DNA from: Nonomuraea gerenzanensis
GTDB lineage: Bacteria > Actinomycetota > Actinomycetes > Streptosporangiales > Streptosporangiaceae
DNA: 64,000 nucleotides
Direction: 5' to 3'
Assembly (NCBI RefSeq): GCF_020215645.1
Contig: NZ_CP084058.1
Location: 6,138,001 to 6,202,000, forward strand
Position numbers and translations under genes: made by a program. Under the pieces are notes generated by a model. It ran no database searches. It saw only the letters and a list, made by a program, of their open reading frames with translations, and was not told the DNA's origin. Positions 1 through 8,206 of the stretch are shown in pieces; within the stretch, counting starts at the first letter, position 1, and every line of letters starts with the position of its first letter.

Positions 1-316
1 TGCAACGAGCACGGCATAAAGCAGGAGATCGGCGGCCCGGCAACGGCGAGCAACATACTTCCCCTTCCTGACCAGCGAGCCCGTCCCGATCCGGCGGCCC
101 AGCCGCACACCTGAGAGCCGAGAAAGCTCGCCGCATCAGCGGAGACGACGGCGCCCATCGGCCAGGTCGTGCTCACATAGAAGGGAAAAGCCGACAATGG
201 CGCCCAGGGCGAAGGGGTTGCCGGCCGACCTGACCGTCAACCAAAGACAGCGTCGGACACTCCACCGTCTGTCGCACCATTCACGGGCTCCCGCGAACTG
301 ATCAGAAAAAATCTCC
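1..316. other. Left-edge stretch without a supported gene
   Basis: No complete gene is supported here. On the minus strand two frames stay open to the left edge from about position 158 downward, one with an ATG at 158 and one with a GTG near 108. The second gives an Arg/Lys-rich, protein-like translation containing LVRKGKYVARR. Either could be the 5' end of a gene lying outside the window, but I recognise no family and see no good ribosome binding site. Confidence 0.3.
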
Positions 317-889
317 TCAAGCGTTCCGGTTACCCGGGACATTCAGCGCCGTCCGCGCCTCCTGCATGAACTGGTCAATCAAATCACGCCGCACCCTCAA
401 CGCATCCCGAATGAGCATGGTTATCTCTTGCGCCTCTTCAGGACGGCGAGTCAGGTCGAAGAGCGTAAGACTCACCAATTCGGCATCCTTCAGCGTGAGC
501 CTGTTCGTTGCCGCCACAAGCGCGTCATCCGTCAGATGAAGCAGCTCAATCTCACGCCGCGCACGCCAAAGGCAGTCGAATGCCCGGAGCAACTCACCGC
601 GCTCACTCGCAGCGAGCGGCGGAATCACCTCATCAGGATCCACCGCCCCAGTAACGGTCACCGTCTGCCCAGGCGGCGGATCACGCAGATCCCGGATCAC
701 ACAACGATACAGTTTGTCGTCAGCCTGGACGAGCCTGAAATACGACTTCCTCCGGTCCTGCTGCCAACGCCTCAAATCGTCACGCAGCCAATTACCCTGC
801 TGGAGCAACGATTGCCGCCAGGCACCGACAAGCACCCCGACCACAACGCCAACAACACCGACCACGGCGGGCACTGCCTGCGTCCACAT
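317..889 (-). CDS. Hypothetical protein with one N-terminal membrane anchor
   Basis: Not recognised. The 190-residue product begins with one hydrophobic Val/Gly-rich segment (about residues 5-26), followed by a basic stretch and a charged, mostly helical domain rich in Arg, Asp and Leu. This suggests a protein anchored in the membrane by its N-terminus with a cytoplasmic helical body. I prefer the ATG at 889 over the in-frame GTG at 898 because a GGAGG box lies about 8 nt upstream of the ATG. It stands alone: the next minus-strand gene ends almost 400 bp upstream and nothing in the sequence suggests an operon. Confidence 0.6.
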   Translation of the reverse strand: MWTQAVPAVVGVVGVVVGVLVGAWRQSLLQQGNWLRDDLRRWQQDRRKSYFRLVQADDKLYRCVIRDLRDPPPGQTVTVTGAVDPDEVIPPLAASERGELLRAFDCLWRARREIELLHLTDDALVAATNRLTLKDAELVSLTLFDLTRRPEEAQEITMLIRDALRVRRDLIDQFMQEARTALNVPGNRNA

Positions 890-1267
890 GACAACCACCT
901 CCGGGGTCCTGCATCAGAAGTCGTGGCTCACCCGAGGCACACATGCCGCGCAAGCGCCGCGAGACGCCGACAGCCAGCGGAAGCCGCTGCAGCCGGTCGT
1001 GGCGTAGTGTCTTCGGGCCTCGCCAGACCCATCCAGAGATTCCGGCGCATGGACCTTGCTCCATCCTTGACATCGTGGTGCGCACAGGGATCGTTACATA
1101 GCGCTACCGACCGGCGGCCCGCAGTTCGCGCCACGGAAACCCACGCAGGCCTCCACCCAGGTCGAACGCAGACCTCCGCAGGGCGGTCAGCCGTGCCGAG
1201 CGAGGTCGCAGTGGGCGCACGCCTCGGCCTTGCTTTTTGTTGAGACGTACGGGCGAAGCCCGTGCCG
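890..1267. other. Intergenic gap of about 380 bp
   Basis: No coding signal I trust. The long plus-strand frame crossing it also covers the opposite strand of the hypothetical gene at 317-889 and shows no family motif. No clear terminator or tRNA was seen. Confidence 0.4.
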
Positions 1268-2299
1268 TTATAAGTGATCTTGATGTGGACTGTTTAAACC
1301 GGCCGCCTTTACAAAGTAAGTTCTGTCGAGAAGAGTCAGCCCGGTCCGGGTGGGATGATGCAGGACACTGCTGCGGTGCCGCCGAGTGGTGATCAGACCC
1401 GCCTGCCGCAGCACAGCGGTGTGCTGGCTGACGGCGGCCGAGGACGTTCCCACGCGCCGGGCCAGGGCGCCCGTGCTGCTCACCCCGTCCGCGATGGCCA
1501 TGAGCACGGACGCACGGGTACGCCCGAGCAGATCGGCCAGCGCTCGCACCGACGGCCCGCCCGCCCAGATGCCCGCCGCGTTCTCGACGCCGAGCACCGC
1601 AGGGTAGATCAGGATGCAGCCGGCCCGGTCCCCCGGCTCGTACATCACCCCCGGCATGCGGTGGAAGAACGACGCCACCAGCAGCAACCCCCGCCCGTCG
1701 AGGAAGAAATCGTCGTCGAACTGCTCACCGGCATCGATGTGCAGGGTCGGCGGCGACCATCGGATGCCGGGGTGCAGGCTCGACAGCAAGCCGTCCACCC
1801 CACGATCGAGCAGGACGGCACCACGCTGGGCGCGCTCGGCGTCCAGGTGCCCGCGGATGCGCGGCCAGTGCGAGCCGACGGCCACATGGTGGTACGCCCT
1901 CAGCGTGGACAGCACCTCCCGGCGGGCGGCGAGGGTGTCGACGAGCCCGGCCAGTTCGGACGGCACCCGGCCGTGGTGGCCGGCGTAGAAGTCCAGCTCC
2001 GCCCGGACGGCCTGCGGGGGCTGCGCCAGGAAGGTCTCGGCGCTCTCCTCCAGGTCGTTGCCCGGCCCGGCGAGCAGCGCCAGGTCGAAGCTCGGCAGTC
2101 GCGCGGGGACGATACCGCCCAGAACGGCGAACCGGGGGCCGAGGTGCCCGCGCACCCGGCGACGCCATGCGCCGAACACCGGCTCCTCGGCTCGCCCGCG
2201 CAGCGCGTACAGGCTGAACAGGGTTTCGGCCATGGGCCCCAGTGTGGGCGCCACCCGCACCCGCGCCAGGTCGCCGGCCGTGAAATGAATTCTGTGCAT
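1268..2299 (-). CDS. ArsR-type winged-helix regulator (DUF5937-like)
   Basis: Predicted 343-residue transcription factor. The first ~240 residues match the DUF5937-type domain found in actinobacterial regulators (start MHRIHFTAGDLARVRV, later an MPGVMYEPGD-like segment). Residues ~270-315 form an ArsR-type winged helix: TGALARRVGTSSAAVSQH is the recognition region and LRQAGLI leads into the wing. The ATG at 2299 is preferred over the frame opening at 2374 because it has a GGGGGAG box just upstream and matches the family start. The C-terminal tail after GLTLLD looks extra: the frame runs through a dispersed motif at 1299-1320 before it stops, so the natural end may have been altered. It is divergent from the secreted lectin at 2440 and could control it; the effector is unknown. 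Confidence 0.75.
   Translation of the reverse strand: MHRIHFTAGDLARVRVAPTLGPMAETLFSLYALRGRAEEPVFGAWRRRVRGHLGPRFAVLGGIVPARLPSFDLALLAGPGNDLEESAETFLAQPPQAVRAELDFYAGHHGRVPSELAGLVDTLAARREVLSTLRAYHHVAVGSHWPRIRGHLDAERAQRGAVLLDRGVDGLLSSLHPGIRWSPPTLHIDAGEQFDDDFFLDGRGLLLVASFFHRMPGVMYEPGDRAGCILIYPAVLGVENAAGIWAGGPSVRALADLLGRTRASVLMAIADGVSSTGALARRVGTSSAAVSQHTAVLRQAGLITTRRHRSSVLHHPTRTGLTLLDRTYFVKAAGLNSPHQDHL
1299..1320. repeat. Dispersed ~21-bp motif, copy A
   Basis: Plus-strand CCGGCCGCCTTTACA followed by AAGTAAG. It matches copies B (5833-5853) and C (29031-29051) at about 18 of 21 positions. It lies inside the 3' end of the ArsR-type regulator, at the point where the protein departs from the expected family C-terminus. 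Function unknown. Confidence 0.45.
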
Positions 2300-2439
2300 C
2301 CGCTCCCCCAGCAGTTTCACAAGGCTCTGAACGGCTCGATTAAGCCAGAACTTACAAGCCTCGCGGCGCGCCATTTCTTCCTGCGACAGTGATCAGGCCG
2401 TTCTCCGCTTACCGCGGCAATATCCCGAGAAAGGTTCTT

Positions 2440-2958
2440 GTGAGCATGCGTCAACGAATCCGCACCGCACTGATCAGCATGTCCTTTGTGGTCACCGCGA
2501 CCGTCGGCACCGGGCTGGCGTCCGCGCCGGCCACCGCCGCCGCGCCGAGTGCCGAGACGCCGTCCGGCTTCGTCGCGGAGCCGGCGGACGTCACCGCCCA
2601 GTCCGTGCAACTCAGGAACAGAGCCACGCACCGGTGCCTGGAGCAGTCGTACGGCGGCGCGACGGGGCACGTCTTCACCGCTCCGTGCCACGGCGGCACC
2701 AGCCAGACCTGGACGTGGGTCGGCGGGGGTGATTTCAAATCCCTCAGAAACCTGTGGAGCCAGGAGTGCCTGGACGGCACCTCGGCCACCGGCAGGGTCT
2801 ACACCCTCAGCTGCAACAACGGCGGTTACCAGTGGTGGAAGATGTACGCCAACGGCCAGATCGGGCAATACCAGTCGGGGCACAAGCTCGACAGCAACTG
2901 GGAGGGGTCGGTTTACCTTTCCCCGGGTAATACCGGCGATTACCAGAAGTGGTTCTGA
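2440..2958 (+). CDS. Secreted ricin-type beta-trefoil lectin domain protein
   Basis: A 172-residue exported protein with a Sec signal peptide (basic MRQRIRT start, hydrophobic core, Ala-rich cleavage region near TAAAPS) and one ricin-B-type carbohydrate-binding domain. The trefoil is visible as repeated Q-x-W-like segments: RATHRCLEQ, SQTWTWVG, QECLDGTS, YQWWKMY and a terminal DYQKWF. Cysteines pair within the repeats as expected. No catalytic domain is attached, so a sugar-binding or toxin-like role is possible. The GTG at 2440 is chosen because a GAGAAAGG box sits 5 nt upstream; the ATG at 2446 is the alternative. It is divergent from the ArsR-type regulator and is followed by a strong hairpin. 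Confidence 0.8.
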   Translation: MSMRQRIRTALISMSFVVTATVGTGLASAPATAAAPSAETPSGFVAEPADVTAQSVQLRNRATHRCLEQSYGGATGHVFTAPCHGGTSQTWTWVGGGDFKSLRNLWSQECLDGTSATGRVYTLSCNNGGYQWWKMYANGQIGQYQSGHKLDSNWEGSVYLSPGNTGDYQKWF

Positions 2959-2972
2959 GCCGTAGCCGGATC

Positions 2973-3007
2973 GTGGGCGGGACGCGCCGATGACGCGCCC
3001 CGCCCAC
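2973..3007. terminator. Bidirectional hairpin terminator
   Basis: Arms at 2973-2986 and 2994-3007 (GTGGGCGGGACGCG and its near-perfect complement, 13 of 14 pairs) around a 7-nt loop. It sits between the lectin stop (2958, plus) and the TetR stop (3014, minus), so it can end both convergent transcripts. There is no long T-tract, as is usual in high-GC actinobacteria. Confidence 0.75.
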
Positions 3008-3013
3008 CACCTT

Positions 3014-3565
3014 TCAGGTCCGCAGCCCGGCGAGGGCGAGGCCGAAGATCCGCTCGCGCTGGGCGTCGTCGGCGTACTCGATGGTGCTGATCGCGGCGAA
3101 CATCCGCAGCAGGTCGTCGATCGTCGGCTCGGGACGCGCGTCCCCCGCGGCCTGCGCGCGCTCCAGCAGCGGGCCGCCGGCGTCACGCATCGCCTTGCGG
3201 CAGGCCTGGAAGGTGTCGGTGGAGCGGTTGAGCGCGTCGGCGAAGGCCAGCTTGGTCCCGATGTAGTCGGTGAAGCGGCGCAGCCAGGCGGCCAGCGCCT
3301 CCCACGGGCCGAGGTCGCCGAGGGCGCCGGCGGCCCGGCACAACTGCTCGACCTCCTCGCGGTGCACCTCCTCGACCAGGTCCTCGCGAGTGGGGAAGTT
3401 GCGGTACAGGGTGGCGATGCTCACCCCGGCCCTCCTGGCCACGTCCTCCAGCGACGCCTGCGCACCCTTCTCGGCGAACGCGTCGCGCGCGGCGGCGAGC
3501 AGGGCGTCGAAGTTGCGGGCGGCGTCGGCGCGCTTGGGCCGACGCGACGGAAGTACGGGCTGCAT
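3014..3565 (-). CDS. TetR family transcriptional regulator
   Basis: A 183-residue one-domain repressor. The N-terminal helix-turn-helix is clear at residues ~25-58 (SLEDVARRAGVSIATLYRNF, then PTREDL), followed by a helical ligand-binding domain. The ATG at 3565 (MQPVLPSRRPKR) is preferred over the longer frame, which would start inside the promoter region. It is divergent from an SDR oxidoreductase (3650), and a perfect inverted repeat lies between the two starts. By family analogy it represses the SDR gene and itself and is released by a small molecule, probably a substrate or relative of the SDR. Confidence 0.88.
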   Translation of the reverse strand: MQPVLPSRRPKRADAARNFDALLAAARDAFAEKGAQASLEDVARRAGVSIATLYRNFPTREDLVEEVHREEVEQLCRAAGALGDLGPWEALAAWLRRFTDYIGTKLAFADALNRSTDTFQACRKAMRDAGGPLLERAQAAGDARPEPTIDDLLRMFAAISTIEYADDAQRERIFGLALAGLRT

Positions 3566-3584
3566 CTCGCCTCTCCACTTTGAC

Positions 3585-3605
3585 AACCGTAGGGCCCCTA
3601 CGGTT
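3585..3605. promoter_or_regulatory. TetR operator in the tetR/SDR divergent promoter
   Basis: Perfect inverted repeat with 10-bp arms AACCGTAGGG and CCCTACGGTT around one C. A TTGACA hexamer at 3580-3585 abuts its left end and a weak -10-like TAAAGT (3605-3610) its right end, so a protein bound here would block the SDR promoter. Palindrome seen directly; operator role inferred. Confidence 0.75.
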
Positions 3606-3649
3606 AAAGTGTAGGGGTACTTTCAGTTTCCATTGTAGGAGCCAGAGAG

Positions 3650-4387
3650 ATGCTCGCCGACACCATTGCCCTGGTCACGGGCGCCAACAAGGGCCTGGGC
3701 CTGGCCACCGCCCGCCAGCTCGCCGAACGCGGCCTCACCGTCCTGCTCGGCAGCCGCGACGCCGACCGCGGCGCGCAGGCCGCCGCCACCCTCGCCACCG
3801 ACGGGATCAAGGTACGGCCCGTCCGGATCGACGTCACCGACGACGCGTCCGTCCGGCAGGCGGCCGAGCTCATCGAGCGCGAGCACGGCCGGCTCGACGT
3901 CCTGGTCAACAATGCCGGCGTGCTCCGGCGCAAGGCCCCCACCGAGGTGACGGCCGACGACCTGCGCCCCGAGTTCGAGACGAACGTGTTCGGCGTGGTC
4001 CGCGTCGTCCACGCGATGCTGCCACTGCTGCGCCGATCGAAGGCGGCGCGGATCGTCAACGTCTCCAGCGACTCGGCCGTGTTCGCCAAGGCCACCGAGG
4101 ACGGCTCGATGTTCGCCCGCTCGCACGACTCGTTCGCCTACTCCGCCACGAAGGCCGCGGTGAACATGCTGACCGTCAAGTACGCCAACGCCTTCGCCGA
4201 CGATCCCGAACTGGCCCATATCAAGGTCAACGCGGTGACGCCGGGGTACGTGGCGACCGACCTCAACGGGTTCAAGGGGGCGCGCAGCACGGACGAGGGT
4301 GCCCGCGCCGCGGTGTACTGGGCCACGGTCGGCGACGACGGCGGGACGGGCGGCTTCTACGACGAGAGCGGCCGGATGCCCTGGTGA
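3650..4387 (+). CDS. SDR family NAD(P)-dependent oxidoreductase
   Basis: A 245-residue classical short-chain dehydrogenase/reductase, probably NADP(H)-dependent and carbonyl-reductase-like. The Rossmann glycine motif is TGANKGLG (residues ~10-17), the structural motif NNAG follows at ~85, the catalytic serine lies in VNVSSDS and the catalytic pair in YSATK. The long insert between the Ser and Tyr motifs (FAKATEDGSMFARS) resembles the carbonyl reductase 1 subgroup. It starts 45 bp beyond the palindromic operator, so it is probably induced when the TetR neighbour is inactivated. The substrate is not evident; aldehydes, quinones or ketones are typical of the subgroup. Confidence 0.88.
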   Translation: MLADTIALVTGANKGLGLATARQLAERGLTVLLGSRDADRGAQAAATLATDGIKVRPVRIDVTDDASVRQAAELIEREHGRLDVLVNNAGVLRRKAPTEVTADDLRPEFETNVFGVVRVVHAMLPLLRRSKAARIVNVSSDSAVFAKATEDGSMFARSHDSFAYSATKAAVNMLTVKYANAFADDPELAHIKVNAVTPGYVATDLNGFKGARSTDEGARAAVYWATVGDDGGTGGFYDESGRMPW

Positions 4388-4526
4388 CAACCGGTCCGGC
4401 GGCTTCGGGCCGCACGGGTATCCGGCCGGTCAGACGGCGCGGGCCGAGGCGTGATCTCCGACCGTGATCATGTTCGTCTCCCGGCTACCGTGGCCGTCCA
4501 CGCCGCCAGCCTCCTCCCCTACACCT

Positions 4527-5219
4527 TCACCGCACTCTGGGCGTTCTTCCGGCTGATCTCCAGGTCCCTGGCGCTGTGTCCCAGAACGCCGGTGCGGTAG
4601 TCCTGTGACGCCGAATCTCGGTGATCGTGGCCGTGCCGGAGATCGGTTGCTGCTCATGCATGGTGATCACATCGCCGACGGCGAGATGGCGCCAGTTCGA
4701 CGGAGTGAGCAGGAGCAGCCTGATCGGGCCTCGTCCACCGGGCGGGATCTCGGAGGCGGACTCGACCCAGATCCGGGCGACATACAGGTCAGCGAGACCG
4801 GGAGACAGCTGCGGGCACCCGATGGCCCACATCGGGCGCAGTTGTCCAGCGCCTGGGACCGAGCGTCGGCGTCCTCCTGCTTCAGGGGTGGTGAGCTGCA
4901 GACCTGCCCTGATGAGGATGCCGCTGTGCGTCTCACTGCCGCGCCAGTGACACCACGCAGCATCGCGAGTGAGCCACATCTGCCGAGCGGCGTCAGCAAG
5001 GAGATTCCAGTACTCGACCGATTGCCACTCGATGCCGTCGAAATCCTGCAGAACGCCGAGCGCCATCTCCCATTCGTCGTGGGAGAGGCACTCGCGAACG
5101 TCCTCCATCGACAGGCCGGCGTCACTTCTCGCGTCCGCGGGGACAAGCTCAGCTGCGCGGCGCAGCAGTTCGGCAATCTCCACGAGATTGATTCTCGACC
5201 GGGGCCGCCACGAGGCCAA
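4527..5219 (-). CDS. Hypothetical protein
   Basis: Not assigned to a named family. The 230-residue product has an acidic helical N-terminal half (EIAELLRRAAEL, SMEDVRECLSHDEW, WNLLADAARQMW) and a beta-rich C-terminal half with a small barrel-like segment (YVARIWVESA, IRLLLLTPSNW, GDVITMHEQ, GTATITEI). The C-terminal pattern resembles the elongation-factor-type beta-barrel piece seen in some actinomycete hypotheticals, but that is only an impression. The start is a TTG with a GAGGGG box about 5 nt upstream. It stands alone and is convergent with the SDR gene. Confidence 0.55.
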   Translation of the reverse strand: MASWRPRSRINLVEIAELLRRAAELVPADARSDAGLSMEDVRECLSHDEWEMALGVLQDFDGIEWQSVEYWNLLADAARQMWLTRDAAWCHWRGSETHSGILIRAGLQLTTPEAGGRRRSVPGAGQLRPMWAIGCPQLSPGLADLYVARIWVESASEIPPGGRGPIRLLLLTPSNWRHLAVGDVITMHEQQPISGTATITEIRRHRTTAPAFWDTAPGTWRSAGRTPRVR

Positions 5220-5330
5220 CCTTGCCCCTCAGAGGAGCTCATCGTGCCGCCACCGAACACCATGGCCAGCTCCAGCCGGCCACCAGTGGCCGCACGCGCG
5301 GAAAAGCACCACATCTGTAGGGTGCCGCGC

Positions 5331-5829
5331 ATGAGGACCCTACGGGCGGCGGCGCTCCTGACGCCGGCCGCGCTACCACTGGGCACGGCGGTGACGGCAC
5401 TGAACCTCGCCGTCACCGCGAACGCGGAGCAGGTGATCCGCACGTCACTGGCCGCCCGCCCCGACCTGATCCGAGCCGCCCTGCAGCGCCTGAACGCCGT
5501 CGCCATGACCAGCACGGTGGCGATCGGCGGCTGTCGGCCATCCTGACCGCCCTGTGCACAGGGCTCCTGCGCAGCAGGGGTACGGCCTGCCGTACGCGGC
5601 CCTGACCGTGATCTACGGGCTGGCCCTGCTGTTCACGTGGTTCGCGGAGATCTCGGAGATGTCCAACGAAACCAGCGGTTTCACCGACTTCCGGCCTTGG
5701 TGGCGAACCGCCGGCGTGGTCAACCTGCTCGTTCTGGCCGGGCTCGCGCAGGTCATGAGCGTCGTGCACGTGATGCGCGCCAGATCGCCTCAGCTGATTG
5801 TCTTTTCAGACTTACCCGTGAAACTGTAA
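5331..5829 (+). pseudogene. Decayed four-helix membrane protein gene
   Basis: An ATG at 5331 opens a frame with a first hydrophobic helix (AAALLTPAALPLGTAV) that stops at 5546. The expected continuation lies in two other frames: a stretch reading LSAILTALCTGLL, then from about 5575 a frame reading GYGLPYAALTVIYGLALL with more membrane helices (VVNLLVLAGLAQVMSVVHV) up to about 5780. Two single-base frameshifts, near 5525 and 5570, explain the pattern. The parent would be a ~150-residue protein with four membrane helices and no family I can name. Sequencing error is the alternative, but two shifts within 50 bp favour decay. Confidence 0.6.
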
Positions 5830-5832
5830 CAA

Positions 5833-5853
5833 CCGACCGCCTTTACAATGTAG
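5833..5853. repeat. Dispersed ~21-bp motif, copy B
   Basis: Plus-strand CCGACCGCCTTTACA followed by ATGTAG; 20 of 21 positions match copy C. It contains the small palindrome TACAATGTA. It lies just past the decayed membrane-protein gene and about 100 bp before the GNAT gene. Confidence 0.5.
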
Positions 5854-5950
5854 ATTTCACGTGAACGGCGTCGAGGAAGAGCGCGGCGATGAACCGCCAG
5901 GTCTCGGCCCCGCCGAACGGGCGCGAGAGCAAGGTCAATACGATCGCCGC

Positions 5951-6490
5951 ATGCGTGATCGAAGCCATCGCACCGAAGAACTGCTGACCGCACGACTGTC
6001 GCTGCGGTGCCCGGTACAGGATGACATCGACGCGATCTTCGCCATCCACAGTGATCCCGCCACTTGCCTGCACAATCCCTCCGACGCCCTGACCAGGCGC
6101 GAGGAGACGGTGGAGCTCTTCCAGCGTTGGGATGATCACTGGCGGCGCTTCGGCTACGGCTACTGGGTGGTGCGACGCCGCGGCTCGGACCGGACGCTGG
6201 GCTTCTGCGGGACCAAGGTCATGGACCTCAACGGCATGAGGGTGCTCAACCTCTTCTACCGCTTCGCGGCCTCGTCCTGGGGCCGGGGAGTGGCCGGCGA
6301 GGCCGCGACCGCGGTGGTGGAGTGGGTGACGGAACGCGTTCCCGATCTGCCCGTCATCGCCCGCGTGCGCCCCGCCAACATCGCCTCTCAGCGGGTGGCG
6401 GTGCGCGCCGGCCTGGTACGGGCCGAACACCTCGACACCGACGGTGAGGACGGCCCGGACTGGATCTTCGCGAAGAACCTTCCTGCCTGA
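5951..6490 (+). CDS. GNAT family N-acetyltransferase (RimJ/RimL type)
   Basis: A 179-residue acetyltransferase of the Acetyltransf_3/RimJ-RimL group that would move an acetyl group from acetyl-CoA to an amine or protein N-terminus. Family signs are TARLSLRCPVQDDIDAIF near the start, WVVRRRGSDRTLGFCG in the central strands and the acetyl-CoA loop SSWGRGVAGEAATAVV (motif A). The ATG at 5951 is chosen because the upstream part of the frame is Arg/Glu-rich and unlike any family member; the Shine-Dalgarno match is weak. It reads in the same direction as the MFS gene 40 bp downstream, so the two may share a transcript. Confidence 0.82.
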   Translation: MRDRSHRTEELLTARLSLRCPVQDDIDAIFAIHSDPATCLHNPSDALTRREETVELFQRWDDHWRRFGYGYWVVRRRGSDRTLGFCGTKVMDLNGMRVLNLFYRFAASSWGRGVAGEAATAVVEWVTERVPDLPVIARVRPANIASQRVAVRAGLVRAEHLDTDGEDGPDWIFAKNLPA

Positions 6491-6530
6491 GCCGCATCGC
6501 ACGGTTCACTGTGCGCTTAGGGTAGATCGA

Positions 6531-7763
6531 ATGCCCCCCGCCTTCCGTCGTTACGTCGCCGCCGACGGCTTCAGCCAGTTCGGCACCCAGGTCACGCGTG
6601 TGGCCCTCCCGCTGGTCGCGCTGCTGGTGCTCGACGCGGGCCCGTGGGAGCTCGGCCTGCTCGGCGCGGCCGAGATGATCGGCTTCCTCCTCTTCGGGCT
6701 GCCCGCCGGCGTGTGGGTCGACCGGTTGCGCAGGAAGCCCATCCTGGTGACGGCCGACGTGCTGCGCGCGGTGTCCCTGGCCTCCGTCCCGATCGCCGCG
6801 CTGTTCGACGCGCTCACGCTGGCGCAGCTCTACGCGGTCGCGGTGCTCGTCAGCATCGGCACGGCCTTCTTCGACGTCGCCCACCTGAGCTTCCTGCCCT
6901 CCATCGTGACCGACGAGCAACTGCCCAAGAGCATGGGGACCCTGGAGTCCGTGCGCAGCCTCTCCGTGCTCTTCGGCCCGGGGCTCGGCGGCTGGCTCGT
7001 GCAGGCGCTCACGGCGCCCGTCGCCATCGTGGCCGACGCGGTCAGCTACCTGATCTCCGCCACTCTGCTGGCGACCGTCAAGGCCGAGGAGACCCCCTCC
7101 GGGGGGCGTGTGAGCCTCACGGAAGGTCTGCGCTACGTGTTCGGCCACCGCATCCTGCGCCTGATCGGCCTCGTCGGCGCCATGAACATGTTCGTCTTCG
7201 GCATCTGGGCCATCGTCCAGCCCTTGTACCTGGTCAAGGAATTGGGCGTGAGCGCGGCTGCCTACGGCCTGATGATCTCGGGCGCGGGGGTGGGCGGCCT
7301 GCTCGGCGCGCTCGTCGCGCCACGCGTGATCGCCCGCTTCGGTCACGGCCCCACGATGTACGGCACAGCCGTCCTCATGCTGCCGCTCTTCGTGCTCGTC
7401 GCCTTCACCGGACCCGGCTGGCGGCTCGCCGTCTACCCGATCGGCATGGCGCTCATCTCCCTGGCCGGGGTCATGCTCAACGTCGCCCAGGGCAGCTACC
7501 GTCAGGTGATCTGCCCCGAGGCCCTGCGTGGCAGGATGAACGCCAGCCTCCGCTTCCTCACGTGGGGTTCGCTGCCGCTCGGCGGCGTCGTCGGCGGCCT
7601 GCTGGGCGAGGCCGTCACCGTGCACCAGCTCCTGTGGATCGCCTGCCTCGGCTACGCGGCGAGCTTCCTGCCCTACGTGCTGGTTCCCGCCGTACGACAG
7701 CTCAAGATCACGGACGACGGCGGCCGGGTGGACGCCGACGCCAAGCAGGACAGCCGCGCGTAG
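6531..7763 (+). CDS. MFS transporter, EntS/MFS_3-type exporter
   Basis: A 410-residue major facilitator with about 12 predicted membrane helices, of the MFS_3 group (enterobactin-exporter-like). The loop between helices 2 and 3 reads GVWVDRLRRKP, the usual G-x-x-x-D-R-x-x-R-K motif A; FFDVAHLSFLPSIVTDEQLPKSMG is the typical segment after helix 4. The ATG at 6531 is preferred because membrane segment 1 follows at once and an AGGG box lies about 8 nt upstream. By family it exports small hydrophobic compounds or siderophores and uses the proton gradient; the substrate cannot be read from sequence. It lies 40 bp after the GNAT gene. Confidence 0.87.
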   Translation: MPPAFRRYVAADGFSQFGTQVTRVALPLVALLVLDAGPWELGLLGAAEMIGFLLFGLPAGVWVDRLRRKPILVTADVLRAVSLASVPIAALFDALTLAQLYAVAVLVSIGTAFFDVAHLSFLPSIVTDEQLPKSMGTLESVRSLSVLFGPGLGGWLVQALTAPVAIVADAVSYLISATLLATVKAEETPSGGRVSLTEGLRYVFGHRILRLIGLVGAMNMFVFGIWAIVQPLYLVKELGVSAAAYGLMISGAGVGGLLGALVAPRVIARFGHGPTMYGTAVLMLPLFVLVAFTGPGWRLAVYPIGMALISLAGVMLNVAQGSYRQVICPEALRGRMNASLRFLTWGSLPLGGVVGGLLGEAVTVHQLLWIACLGYAASFLPYVLVPAVRQLKITDDGGRVDADAKQDSRA

Positions 7764-7892
7764 GTCGCCGGGGGTCTGGGGCTGGTGGGGCGGGGGGCGG
7801 GACGAAGGGACCGGTCACCGAAGTGCGTGGACGTGAGCACCATCTCCCCCGCGCCCCCGTCCACCAGGGGACGTGCAACCAGGCGGGCCCGC

Positions 7893-8166
7893 TCAACCGG
7901 ACGTGGCGGCTGTGGGGACGCTGACCGCGGCGCGCCGCTCATGGGCGGCGGCCAGGATCAGGTACGCGTCGGACGTCCAGGTGCAGGCGCGGTCACGCAG
8001 CCCCTCCCCGTCCGCGCGTCGAAAGTTCTCGGCGGACCCCGATCGCTCGCACAGGGCGCGGAATCGGGCGCTGATCTCGTCGGCCAGGCCCGGGTATCCG
8101 GCGCGGCGCAGCCCATCCTCGATCAGCACGGTCGAGGGCGCCCCGATGGGGCCGCGCACGATAAAC
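7893..8166 (-). pseudogene. C-terminal fragment of an MGH1-like glycoside hydrolase
   Basis: The minus-strand translation reads RGPIGAPSTVLIEDGLRRAG followed by YPGLADEISARFRALCERSG and a CTWTSDAYLILA-like end. This matches the C-terminal (alpha/alpha)6-barrel part of glucosylglycerate/mannosylglycerate hydrolase-type enzymes. Only about 90 residues remain; no start or catalytic region is found upstream, where the kinase promoter begins. I call it a truncated remnant. Confidence 0.65.
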
Positions 8167-8206
8167 CCGTTGTGACGTCGGTGATCGGCTCCGCAGAATG
8201 GCCGGC

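Noticed and set aside
1355..2392. Plus-strand frame of 345 codons opposite the ArsR-type regulator
   Set aside because: The minus strand has a clear helix-turn-helix protein; the plus frame has no recognisable domain.
5843..5960. Minus-strand fragment ending HVKSTL opposite the GNAT start
   Set aside because: The short protein-like stretch is hydrophobic and suggestive of a gene tail, but too short and unassigned to call.
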